Shown: positions 24,379 to 32,805 of the stretch, one piece after another
Numbering within the stretch: position 1 is the stretch's first letter
Layout: each line of letters starts with the position of its first letter
DNA from: Bacteroidales bacterium
GTDB lineage: Bacteria; Bacteroidota; Bacteroidia; Bacteroidales; JAGOPY01
Length of the DNA stretch: 64,000 nucleotides
Direction: 5' to 3'
Assembly (NCBI GenBank): GCA_017991835.1
Contig: JAGOPY010000003.1
Coordinates: 124,001-188,000, forward strand
Notes under the pieces: generated by a model
The model's input: the letters and a program-made list of their open reading frames with translations, nothing else
Told to the model about the DNA's origin: nothing
Database searches by the model: none
Position numbers and translations under genes: made by a program

Positions 24379-25710
24379 CTAGAAATCCCTGAGGCATCGG
24401 ACACTGTAACCGTACTCCCAGTTCATTCTATCCCTGTAAATGACGGGTTGCCATCCATAGATATAATGATACCATACCTGGCTAAGGTCTGCTTCCGTTG
24501 AGGACCACCAGAACCCCGATTTGCTTGCGTCGTGGAAGTAATCAGCCATTGGGCGAGATCCGCCAGGAAGCGCTGAGAAACGGAACAGGTCGAGGCCGTT
24601 GCCATTATCATACCACCCGCCGGCGGTTTTCAGGTTCATGCCGGCGTCATCTCCTCTTGAACCATCATAATCCCAAATATAACTTCCGATACCATATTGG
24701 CCGTCAACCGACCCTTCCAGCACCTTCCATTCTTCATCTGTGGGCACGTGCCATCCCGGCGGGCAAATCCCACGGGCCCCATTCGTCAGGGCATATTGCA
24801 TTACCTCCCGCCATTGGTAAAGACCTCCGTATTTGATGCAACTGTCAGGTTCATTGAGGTAGCAGAATTTCTCAATTGTCCCATTATCCGACTGATTCAA
24901 CGTTCCAGGGACCATCACTCCCACGTTCAGGTTCTCTTTCAGCCAGCACTGGCTGAAAATCTGGATCGTGTTGTACACCTGTCCTTCGTATTCCACTACA
25001 GGCATTCCCGGGCAGGGAATCCTGGCAGCGAACCCGAATGTATAAATAGTGTCTTCCTCAGGCATATCCAGTATTCCCGATTGCCGGACAACGAAATTAT
25101 TGGCCTGGAGGGAATTTTTCAAAACTGCTTCTTCTGATGAGGCCCCCGAATAATCCAATCTGCAGCGCTCATTCTCATTCATCCCCGAAGAAATTATCTT
25201 TATGCTCCGGGTTATGCCATTCCAACAAGCTGTACAAACATAGAAATAGCTTTTCCCGGGAAAGAACCTGAAAGAATGCAAACCAGGGCCAAGCTGACGA
25301 TCAGACCGGACGACGATCTTACCCTGAGCATCGGTGATTACACTATTCACTAACCCTTTCCCCGGAATATTCATCGATATCTCGCTCCATTCGCCTGCAG
25401 GATTCGGACGGTTCTGAAACAACTCAAAGGAAGCCATCTCACCGGGCAAATCCTTTACCCCTGTTGTAGATGTGGCATATCCGACACATAGCAGCAAATC
25501 CCCAGGGTTGATTTCAATAAAAAGTGAAGTATCGGGCCAGCGGATCAGGTCATTACTCCATGTATTCCGGTTTACCACCCTGACACTGTCGAGCTGGGTA
25601 TATGCTCCATTGTACTCTGCCTTAAAAGTAAGTTTAATAGCTGGCTGCTGAGAGAACAAACCGGGCACAAACACCAGAAAAAGTGTCAGGAAAATTATTG
25701 TTTTTGACAT
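24379..25710 (-). CDS. Secreted protein with FISUMP (Fibrobacter succinogenes major paralogous) domain
   Basis: 443 residues. Signal peptide about 1-20 (TIIFLTLFLVFVPGLFSQ). A region at about 95-190 resembles a T9SS-like beta domain (RPNPAGEWSEISMNIPGKGLVNSVITDAQGKIV) but sits in the middle, not at the C-terminus. Residues about 245-443 form the FISUMP domain: YNTIQIFSQCWLKENLNVG, KYGGLYQWREVMQY, GICPPGWHVPTDEEW, GFWWSSTE, YGYSVRCLRDF. These domains are often lipoprotein or surface-associated in Fibrobacter and Bacteroidota; the function is unknown, possibly lectin-like. The odd position of the Por-like segment deserves a structure check. Convergent with rplI. Confidence 0.88.
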   Translation of the reverse strand: MSKTIIFLTLFLVFVPGLFSQQPAIKLTFKAEYNGAYTQLDSVRVVNRNTWSNDLIRWPDTSLFIEINPGDLLLCVGYATSTTGVKDLPGEMASFELFQNRPNPAGEWSEISMNIPGKGLVNSVITDAQGKIVVRSDRQLGPGLHSFRFFPGKSYFYVCTACWNGITRSIKIISSGMNENERCRLDYSGASSEEAVLKNSLQANNFVVRQSGILDMPEEDTIYTFGFAARIPCPGMPVVEYEGQVYNTIQIFSQCWLKENLNVGVMVPGTLNQSDNGTIEKFCYLNEPDSCIKYGGLYQWREVMQYALTNGARGICPPGWHVPTDEEWKVLEGSVDGQYGIGSYIWDYDGSRGDDAGMNLKTAGGWYDNGNGLDLFRFSALPGGSRPMADYFHDASKSGFWWSSTEADLSQVWYHYIYGWQPVIYRDRMNWEYGYSVRCLRDF

Positions 25711-25879
25711 AAATATTATATTTTGTCAACAAACTATAAAATTAATAATTTTCACAACCCTTATAAAAATCAGCGACTTGAATAATAAAATACTATGAAG
25801 GGCTTATTTGTATTTGATTTTCAGGTGATGATGACTGTTTTGTTTAAACAGATGAATATATAGGATCTCGCAAATATTA

Positions 25880-26278
25880 TTACTTCGCAAATGTGATGTA
25901 ATAATTCGCGAAGAAATTCCATATGGTAACGACGCCAATGGCGAATAATTTGGAGAGGTAGAAGTTCTGCTTCCATTTCCCGTGAACCAGGTAAACGATG
26001 AGGTTGGCCAGCCCCAGTCCCACCAGGCTGATAATGAAGAACTCGGAGAACTCCCTGGCCACTTCCGGATTGTGGCTTTTGAAGGTCCATATCCGGTTCA
26101 GGATGTAATTGGATGTTGCGGCTACGATAAATCCGCAGGAATTGGCGATATATTTCTGCACCTTAAGCCATTCCTTGAAGGCGTATGTGACGCCGAAATC
26201 GACAAAGACTCCCGAGAACCCGACGATACCGAATTTCAGGAACTTGAAAAGGAATGCTTTGGAGAAATATTCGGTCAT
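25880..26278 (-). CDS. GtrA family membrane protein
   Basis: 132 residues with four TM helices (about 10-30, 38-58, 77-98, 106-126) and GtrA features: FLKFGIVGFSGVFVDFGVTY, NYILNRIWTFKS, NFFANYYITF. GtrA proteins are linked to moving lipid-bound sugars across the inner membrane. An upstream in-frame extension to 26326 is possible only by reading into the M28 peptidase gene; ATG 26276-26278 fits the family and lies one base after the M28 stop (TAATATG), so the two are translationally coupled. No glycosyltransferase is adjacent. Downstream, 25711-25879 is an AT-rich gap with no gene seen. Confidence 0.9.
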   Translation of the reverse strand: MTEYFSKAFLFKFLKFGIVGFSGVFVDFGVTYAFKEWLKVQKYIANSCGFIVAATSNYILNRIWTFKSHNPEVAREFSEFFIISLVGLGLANLIVYLVHGKWKQNFYLSKLFAIGVVTIWNFFANYYITFAK

Positions 26279-26279
26279 A

Positions 26280-28103
26280 TTAAAGCTGGATGATAAGCAC
26301 CAGGGTTTCACCGTTCCTGTCAACATCCACCGATATCACCTGCCCGGGTTGAAGTTTTTTCAGCCTGTTCATATAGTCGTAGATATCGGTCACTGCTTTT
26401 CCGTCGATCGCCGTTATGACATCGCCTTTCAGCACGCCGCCCTTGAATGCAGGTCCGTCTTTCTTCACGCCACCGACACCTAATCCTCCTTCGACGGTAG
26501 CCGTAAAATCGGGCATAATGCCAAGGGTAACCTTAAACCGGTATCCGCCCATGCCCTGCTGCTGCTTCGGGCCGGCTTCCCGGAAAGTCAGGGGGAGGTC
26601 CCGGTTGGCCAGCCCGGAAATAAGCTGTGCCGTCATCCCCAGCAGATCTTTTTCGCCTTCATAATTCAACCTCTGCCAGTCATCATCAGGGGTGTGGTAA
26701 TCTTCATGAGCGCCGCTGGAAAAGAAGAACACCGGGATATTTTCACCATAAAAAGCGGCATGGTCTGACGGGCCGAAACCCTCCGGAGAAAAACTCAGTC
26801 GGACCAGGCTGGTATCCAGGCTGGTGAGCAATCCTTCCGATTCCACCGATGTGCCGGTGCCGCCGACCATTGCCGAAGGGTTTTCGGTCTTCAGCCGGCC
26901 GATCATATCGAAATTGATCATCGCAGCCATTTTCCTGGCGTCGATCATACCACTTGTTACAAAATGCCTGGACCCGAGCAGCCCCAGCTCTTCGCCGTCG
27001 AAGGCCACAAAAACGATACTCCTTTTAAAAGACCTGGAATCCGAAGCCAGGTATGCCGCCAGTTCCATGATCCCGGCCACTCCCGAAGCGTTATCGTCGG
27101 CGCCGTTGTGAACAGCCAGGCTGTCCATAAACCGGGAACCGCTTCCGGGACCACCCATGCCCAGGTGATCGTAATGAGCGCCAACAACAATGTAAGTATC
27201 TTTCAGAACCGGATCAGAACCTTCGATCATCCCGATCACATTCCTGGCCATTACCTTCTCCTGCACCACTTCAGTGGTAACTTTCAGCTCGCCTTTCAAC
27301 AAGACTGAAGCCGGTTTAAGCGATGAAATGAGTTCCGATTCAAGCATTTCGATCTTCAACCCCGATTCGGCCAGGATGTTATCGGCCAGGGCCCTTGTAA
27401 CCTGTATGACCGGAAGGCCGGCTGTAGATTGTGTCTTGTCGAAATACATACGGGTCAGCTCATCCGCGGTATCAAACTTTTTACCGGAAATAAAAATAAC
27501 ACCTGCAGCTCCTTTATCCCTTGCCGTCAATACCTTGTCGCGGTCTTCTCCATACCGGGCAAAGCGGCTTTCCTGTTTGTCCATCTCAGGATCTCCCCGC
27601 AGGATCATCACCCATTTGCCGGCGACATCCACGCCTTCATAATCCTTCCATTTCAAACTGTCCTGGTCAATATCAAATCCGTATCCGGCAAAAACAATGC
27701 CTGCATCTACAGTAGCATTTTTCGAGAAGGAGAACGGCGTAAAATCGGCCCCTGCATTTCCAGTTATGTTATTGAACTGCAGGCTGTTCTCCTTGCCGGC
27801 GTGCACATTGACCACCACCTCAAACTCCTGGAATCCGTTCATCGCCAGCAACTTGAGTCCGGCGGCCCCGAATTCATGCCGGATGTACTCGGCTGCAGCA
27901 ATCCCCCCTTCCGAACCGGTGTATCGCCCGGCGAGTTCGTCGGATGCCAGGTAGGAGGCGTGCGCTTTAAGGTCGGTAGCTGTAATGGCCGGAGTTTTTA
28001 TTTCCTGTGAAAAACAAGCAGAAATAAATAATAATGAAAGCAACAGGGTTGCTATGGATCTGACAACAAACATCATGGATAATGAAATTAATATTATCGG
28101 CAA
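26280..28103 (-). CDS. Exported M28 family metallopeptidase with PA insert and PDZ domain
   Basis: 607 residues. The N-terminus has a signal sequence ending LLFISAC, a possible lipobox; Met10 or Met11 may be the real start (28076 or 28073). Residues about 40-300 hold an M28 N-part with a protease-associated insert (GVIFISG). The zinc site is typical: AHYDH (H310), GADDNASG (D336/D337), DGEELG (catalytic E371 and ligand E372), NFDMIGR (D399) and YHTPDD. A C-terminal PDZ domain (about 515-607; GPAFKGGVLKGDVITAIDGKAV) may bind peptides. It acts as an aminopeptidase in the periplasm or on the surface. Directly followed by the gtrA-like gene. Confidence 0.94.
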   Translation of the reverse strand: MPIILISLSMMFVVRSIATLLLSLLFISACFSQEIKTPAITATDLKAHASYLASDELAGRYTGSEGGIAAAEYIRHEFGAAGLKLLAMNGFQEFEVVVNVHAGKENSLQFNNITGNAGADFTPFSFSKNATVDAGIVFAGYGFDIDQDSLKWKDYEGVDVAGKWVMILRGDPEMDKQESRFARYGEDRDKVLTARDKGAAGVIFISGKKFDTADELTRMYFDKTQSTAGLPVIQVTRALADNILAESGLKIEMLESELISSLKPASVLLKGELKVTTEVVQEKVMARNVIGMIEGSDPVLKDTYIVVGAHYDHLGMGGPGSGSRFMDSLAVHNGADDNASGVAGIMELAAYLASDSRSFKRSIVFVAFDGEELGLLGSRHFVTSGMIDARKMAAMINFDMIGRLKTENPSAMVGGTGTSVESEGLLTSLDTSLVRLSFSPEGFGPSDHAAFYGENIPVFFFSSGAHEDYHTPDDDWQRLNYEGEKDLLGMTAQLISGLANRDLPLTFREAGPKQQQGMGGYRFKVTLGIMPDFTATVEGGLGVGGVKKDGPAFKGGVLKGDVITAIDGKAVTDIYDYMNRLKKLQPGQVISVDVDRNGETLVLIIQL

Positions 28104-28117
28104 AAATACGGATTTTC

Positions 28118-28390
28118 CTATGCGAAATTAAAAAGTGCCCCGATCCTGAGCCCGAGTCGTTCACATTCATCGGCTATGAGATAAAGAGAATTCTTTTTGG
28201 AGAGGTCGACGGGCATGATGATAATATCGGATACTTCGTTGAGCTCCCGGGCCATGTGGCACAACCGGTTCTCATCCTTACAGACCAGGACCAGGTTTTC
28301 GCCTTTGGCTGCCAGCAACCGGGCCATTTCATAGCCCATATCGGTGGTAGCGCCCGTAATCAAGGTCCAGTCGCAGTCGGAGTCAAGCAT
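28118..28390 (-). pseudogene. Truncated short-chain dehydrogenase (N-terminal part only)
   Basis: 90 residues: TLITGATTDMGYEMARLLAAKGENLVLVCKDE matches the SDR TGxxxGxG cofactor motif and the following helix; DLSKKNSLYLIADECERLG continues the Rossmann fold. The chain stops at IGALFNFA, where SDRs have the LVNNAG strand; the Ser/Tyr/Lys catalytic part (another 150 residues) is absent and no SDR-like frame continues downstream. Either a decayed 5' fragment or a small stand-alone nucleotide-binding protein. It ends just upstream of the M28 gene on the same strand, and palindromic repeats lie at its 5' side, which would fit a rearrangement. Confidence 0.6.
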
Positions 28391-28491
28391 TTAATGAATT
28401 TGTTTATTGTAAAACAACCCGGAAAGCGGATTGTTCAGAATTGCTAAATGAAAATAGCGGCGCGGCATGAACAATTATTGTAATTATTGCT

Positions 28492-28632
28492 CCGACGGGT
28501 AAATCCGTCGGTGATAAAGGGTGTTTTCTTCCGATGAGCTTCCCGTCGGTTATCTCAGAGATGTTCTTCCGACGACTAAAGCCGTCGGTTCCAGGTTTGT
28601 AATTTTTGGAACCAACGGCTTCAGTCGTTTGA
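28492..28632. repeat. Cluster of CCGACGG palindromes (REP-like)
   Basis: Palindrome 1: CCGACGG-6 bases-CCGTCGG (28492-28511). Palindrome 2: CCGATGAGCTTCCCGTCGG, imperfect (28531-28549). Palindrome 3: arms of about 24 bases (28569-28592 and 28608-28632) sharing the ACT-AAGCCGT-GGTTCC core with a 16-base loop. The 268-base gap 28391-28658 holds no gene. A short relative (aatccgtcggttc) occurs at about 47689-47701. Confidence 0.8.
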
Positions 28633-28658
28633 GGAATATTAGAATAATGGTAGAACCT

Positions 28659-30638
28659 CTATCTCACTACCATCTTTTTTGTCACCGATTCTTTTCCGGC
28701 AGTAACGGTATAGAAGTAAACGCCGTTTTGCAGGTTGGTGCCGTCGATCAGGAACTGGTGTGCGCCTGTTCCGACGGGGCCTTTGTTGATTTCCATCACC
28801 TGCTGTCCGAGCATATTGGTCACCACCAGTTTCAGTTCGGCCGGCGCCGGCAGGTAAACCCTGACGGTAGATGCATTGCGGAACGGATTCGGGTAGTTTT
28901 GCATGACCGATACATTCAGTTCTTTTTGATTATCCGGCAGCCCGACGCCTGAATACAGGATTTCCTGGGTAAAGTCGGGGATATACCAGAACTTGGCTTC
29001 CAGTGTCGGATCATTGCTGGTCAGCTGGGTATAAACGAACGGAATCGTGCAGTTGTAGACGATCTCTTCACTGGTGGTAATTTCCGAAAATACATAATGG
29101 CTCATGCAACCGAAGAAGGCATTCCACATCCCGGCAGAGAAAAAGGTCACATTGACGGGCTCATCGCTATGCATGTTCTGTGAAGGGATATAGTGGCTAT
29201 AATAAATATCGGGCCGGCCGTTGTCTTCAATGGTCGTATCATCGGTATCGAGCCAGGAGAAGAATACGATATTGCCGTCCATGGTAGTAGCCACCTGCGG
29301 GCGGTTATACTGGACGATAGTACTGCCACCGCCGGTAAATTCCTTATCCCAGCGGTTCAGGAAGGCCAGTTTGTGCCCGTCGAAGGTCATCCCCTGGTCG
29401 TCAGACCAGACATGGAAGATAGCGGTCAGGGCCGGGCCGATATAGATACCGTCGGCATCGGCGATGGTCACAGCTCCCAGGATGTGGGGATTTCCCCAGG
29501 CGTCGACGGCAAAGTCGACTTCATAGCCCATCCAGTAAGGGATCTCATCACGCGAAGGAACCGGTTCGGGATCAAAGAATGCTTCCAGGATTTCATCCGT
29601 AATATAATTCTGGATTGCTGCAATACCATATTCACCGCCAAGCTGTACTTCGATCGGGTCACTCCAGGTATTGCCACCGTCGGTAGTTTTAAACAGTACC
29701 GGGTGGTAGCTGGAATAAGGCACCGGGTCGAGAAGCTCGGTCATGGCGCAGATATAGCCGGTCAGGCCATCGGGTGCAAAAGCGATCTTGATATCGTTGA
29801 ATCCTGCTTCGGCGCCAATTTCCAGCGGGAACAGGTCGAAAAGGTAATCCATATCGCTGATATCGGGGTTCCAGGTGGCATGGCCGACGATCAGGCTTCC
29901 CTGGTATTCGTATTCATCATTACCGATACCCATAGTGCTTTCATCTACCATCCAGGCTTCGCCCGACTGAGTGATGGTAAATCCTGACGGGAGGAACTGG
30001 TAATAGGGGTCTGCAGAGGCCCTGTTGGTTTTAGTGCCGGTCGAACCATCGGCCAGGCTCTCCACGCCGTAGGCATATCCACCCCAATTAAGGGTTCCGC
30101 TGGTATTGGAACCGTCGAGGGTAGGTGCAAAGTAGTGGAAGTAAGCATTATCCGGATCGGTGTTGCCCGGAGGATTGAAGAGGCCTCCCTGCGGATAGCG
30201 CGCATTCGAAGAAGGAGGGGCTGCGCTGTACGCCTGGATATTGTTGGTCCAGGTTCCGGCAGCTCCGCCTGCTTTCGACAGGTCGTAGGCGAGGTAGCCC
30301 GTACCCGGCGTGGCGGTCATCCGGTGGATGAATGATATGGAATTGATGTTATTATCTGCCCAAAGATAGGCTGTCCGGTGAAAGGCAAAACCGAATGCAT
30401 TGCCCGACGTACCGATCTGGATGGGAGTTACGCTTTTGACATCACGGGTACCGCTGAATGGAGTTGCCACATTGTCCGTCAGTTGTGATGCATCAAAAGC
30501 AGCCGGTGACGAACCAGTGTTTTCGTAATATACAGCCTTGGGGGCATGAGGGCTTATTTTCCTCATTTCGCTCCTGTTGTATTGTGCATTGACAGCCAGG
30601 AAGCTCATTAGCAGAACAATCAGTAAAAGTTTTTTCAT
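28659..30638 (-). CDS. Secreted beta-propeller-like protein with T9SS sorting domain
   Basis: 659 residues. Signal peptide 1-18 (KKLLLIVLLMSFLAVNA). The body is beta-rich and carries an Asp-box-like motif LFKTTDGGNTWSDP, typical of sialidase/BNR-type propellers, without an obvious enzyme active site. The C-terminus (about 580-659) is a Por/T9SS sorting domain: NYPNPFRNASTVRVYLPAPAELKLVVTNMLGQQV, FLIDGTNLQNGVYFYTV, TKKMVVR. Shares domain type and orientation with the next two genes but is a more distant relative. Probably surface-exposed; the ligand is unknown. AT-rich 70-base gap before the next gene. Confidence 0.85.
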   Translation of the reverse strand: MKKLLLIVLLMSFLAVNAQYNRSEMRKISPHAPKAVYYENTGSSPAAFDASQLTDNVATPFSGTRDVKSVTPIQIGTSGNAFGFAFHRTAYLWADNNINSISFIHRMTATPGTGYLAYDLSKAGGAAGTWTNNIQAYSAAPPSSNARYPQGGLFNPPGNTDPDNAYFHYFAPTLDGSNTSGTLNWGGYAYGVESLADGSTGTKTNRASADPYYQFLPSGFTITQSGEAWMVDESTMGIGNDEYEYQGSLIVGHATWNPDISDMDYLFDLFPLEIGAEAGFNDIKIAFAPDGLTGYICAMTELLDPVPYSSYHPVLFKTTDGGNTWSDPIEVQLGGEYGIAAIQNYITDEILEAFFDPEPVPSRDEIPYWMGYEVDFAVDAWGNPHILGAVTIADADGIYIGPALTAIFHVWSDDQGMTFDGHKLAFLNRWDKEFTGGGSTIVQYNRPQVATTMDGNIVFFSWLDTDDTTIEDNGRPDIYYSHYIPSQNMHSDEPVNVTFFSAGMWNAFFGCMSHYVFSEITTSEEIVYNCTIPFVYTQLTSNDPTLEAKFWYIPDFTQEILYSGVGLPDNQKELNVSVMQNYPNPFRNASTVRVYLPAPAELKLVVTNMLGQQVMEINKGPVGTGAHQFLIDGTNLQNGVYFYTVTAGKESVTKKMVVR

Positions 30639-30708
30639 GGAAAAGAATGTTTAGTTATACATGTTTAATTATTGCCTATAAAATTATCATTTTTTGATTA
30701 AAGAACCA

Positions 30709-32568
30709 TTACCGGTGCAGGATCATTTTTTTCGTCACCCTCTGGCTTCCCGTTACCAATGTATAAAAATAGATTCCATTTTCCCAGTTGCTGCCATCAA
30801 TCTCAAAACGGTATAAACCGGCCCTGACAATACCTTTATTGACATTCAGCATCTCCTGGCCAAGGGTATTGGTTACAGAGACCGATAATCCGGCATCAGA
30901 TTCCAGCTTTACATCAATATAAGTTTTCCCGCTGAATGGATTGGGAAAGTTTTGCGATACTTGCGTAAGTGTCTCACTTGCCCGTGGATCAGCGATACCG
31001 GTAAGGAGGTCTTCTTTAGGAAGTGCCGCATAATACATACTATTGACAACCCAGGCATGATCGGAGTCCAATGCCAGGCCGGGGATCTGGTCAGTCTGGT
31101 ACATGACGTGGATATCTTCATTGCTGGTCGGGGAAACCACCGGAAAAACGCATTCATCAAAAATGTGGATGATGTCGGTATTCAGGTCAACGATGTCATC
31201 CCCCCAAATATTGTTGGCATATCCGCGTGCCCAGATATGCCTGTAGTTATAGGTGGCATTGAAATATCCATCGGCCACACCGGAATAGACCAGGAAGATG
31301 TTGTTGTTATCGTCTATACTAAGGGTTGGCATCGACAGAAGTCCAATGGTCCGGTAAAGCCAGAACTCATCCTTGAATTCATTGTTCGGATCGGTATCGA
31401 GAAGATAGCCTATCCTGTTGTATTCATCGATCAGTTCGGTCCCTTCATATTCCCATTCGGGCGGAAGGAGAGCATTGACATTGTTGCTGAAAGTCGGCAT
31501 ATCTTCATTCCAGTAACCGATACCGGCAGCATAGGGCCAATAATTATAGGAATTACCCACAGCTTCGTGCAATACACGGCAGAGGCCGAATACCACATGG
31601 ACTTTCCCGTTATTATCGATGGCAATTCCAGCTGATCCATCCACCGACGCAAAAGTATCGGTAATGGTTGCATCCCAGTCATAAAACGGATAAGGGTGCT
31701 CCCAGATGATGGTTTTATCCCACGTATCTCCGTAATCGGTTGATTTCAAAATGGCCAGATCGGATTTCCAGGTGTCGGCAATCAGGATGGCTACCGTACT
31801 GCCTTTTGCAGTGATAGCATACGAGTCACCCCCTATCTCGGAATAATAATTAGGGCCCAGATCATCAAAGAACAACTCCGGGTCCCAGTTCAGCCCGCCA
31901 TCGAAGGAACGGGTGTAAAGCAGAGCCGTAACCTGGTCGTAAGCGGCATTCTTTGAGTTATAAACCATATGGATAATGTCATTGTTTTCTCCTCCGGTGG
32001 CAATCCTGGGCCAGCTGGGCACAACCGGGGCTACGGATCCGAGGGTGGATTCCTGCCAGTCGCCCTGGCCCTTGTTTTCCCTTGTGAGGATATACAATCC
32101 ATTGGTAAAGTCGTGAGAAACAACGATCTCGCCGTTCGGGCCCCAGGGTGCATACGCCGGCCAGCCGGTCCGGGCGCTCTCGATGCGTTCTGTCGGTGCC
32201 GGGCCCCATTCCGCGCCGTCAAAGTAGTTGTATCCCGTTCCCCTGTCCGGGAAAGCCGTTTCGGTCACCCCCCGGGTCCAGACCGCCCCAACAGATCCAT
32301 CCGGAAACATGTGTATCCGGCCCTGTAGCATCCGGTTCGACTGCAAATCATATTTAGTATCTCCGATCACAGATTCAACCGGCGAGGTTATCGGGTTTCT
32401 GACAAACTGATCGGATACATTGCCAAAAAGAATTTCATCCGATGGAGAGGATGGCCGGGTAGCTTTGAAGTTGAGCTCTTTCATCTCCCGTGTAAGTTTC
32501 GCCGCTTTCTGGGAAAATGCAGCAGTGCAGGCGATCATAAGAACCAACAGTAGTAGAATCTTTTTCAT
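30709..32568 (-). CDS. Secreted propeller-like protein with T9SS sorting domain, paralogue A
   Basis: 619 residues, signal peptide 1-19, C-terminal sorting domain (NFPNPFSGKTYIDVKLESDAGLSVSVTNTLGQEM ... NGIYFYTLVTGSQRVTKKMIL). The body has phrases repeated in the next gene: RTGWPAYAPWGPNGEI, YYSEIGGDSY, STDYGDTWDKTIIWEHPYPFYDWD, YRHIWARGY. The Asp-box-like S-TDYGDTWDK suggests a beta-propeller. Strong paralogy with the 618-residue neighbour, so a tandem duplication. No known enzyme function recognised. Confidence 0.85.
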   Translation of the reverse strand: MKKILLLLVLMIACTAAFSQKAAKLTREMKELNFKATRPSSPSDEILFGNVSDQFVRNPITSPVESVIGDTKYDLQSNRMLQGRIHMFPDGSVGAVWTRGVTETAFPDRGTGYNYFDGAEWGPAPTERIESARTGWPAYAPWGPNGEIVVSHDFTNGLYILTRENKGQGDWQESTLGSVAPVVPSWPRIATGGENNDIIHMVYNSKNAAYDQVTALLYTRSFDGGLNWDPELFFDDLGPNYYSEIGGDSYAITAKGSTVAILIADTWKSDLAILKSTDYGDTWDKTIIWEHPYPFYDWDATITDTFASVDGSAGIAIDNNGKVHVVFGLCRVLHEAVGNSYNYWPYAAGIGYWNEDMPTFSNNVNALLPPEWEYEGTELIDEYNRIGYLLDTDPNNEFKDEFWLYRTIGLLSMPTLSIDDNNNIFLVYSGVADGYFNATYNYRHIWARGYANNIWGDDIVDLNTDIIHIFDECVFPVVSPTSNEDIHVMYQTDQIPGLALDSDHAWVVNSMYYAALPKEDLLTGIADPRASETLTQVSQNFPNPFSGKTYIDVKLESDAGLSVSVTNTLGQEMLNVNKGIVRAGLYRFEIDGSNWENGIYFYTLVTGSQRVTKKMILHR

Positions 32569-32748
32569 TTCAGGTAAGATTTAATTGTACTAAAGAATTC
32601 GAATAAAACATGAGATAAATATAAACTAATTTACAATACATCTTTTAAGCCATTAATTTTAAGATATTTTCAGAAAAGATGGAGTGGATTAACTTCCATA
32701 CTGCCTTTTCCGGTTAACAAATGGAAGGAACTGATTGAACCGACGGAA

Positions 32749-32783
32749 TAAAAAAAAGGCTGCCCAGGTATTTGAGCAGCCTT
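32749..32783 (-). terminator. Terminator of paralogue B
   Basis: On the minus strand: AAGGCTGC stem, 12-base loop, GCAGCCTT, then a T-run of about 8. It stands 23 bases after the stop of the 618-residue gene, so paralogues A and B are probably transcribed separately. Confidence 0.85.
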
Positions 32784-32805
32784 CTTGTTTATTAAAGAGA
32801 AAATA

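Noticed and set aside
26279..26326. 16-codon N-terminal extension of the GtrA protein
   Set aside because: It reads through the stop region of the upstream M28 gene; a good ATG follows directly.
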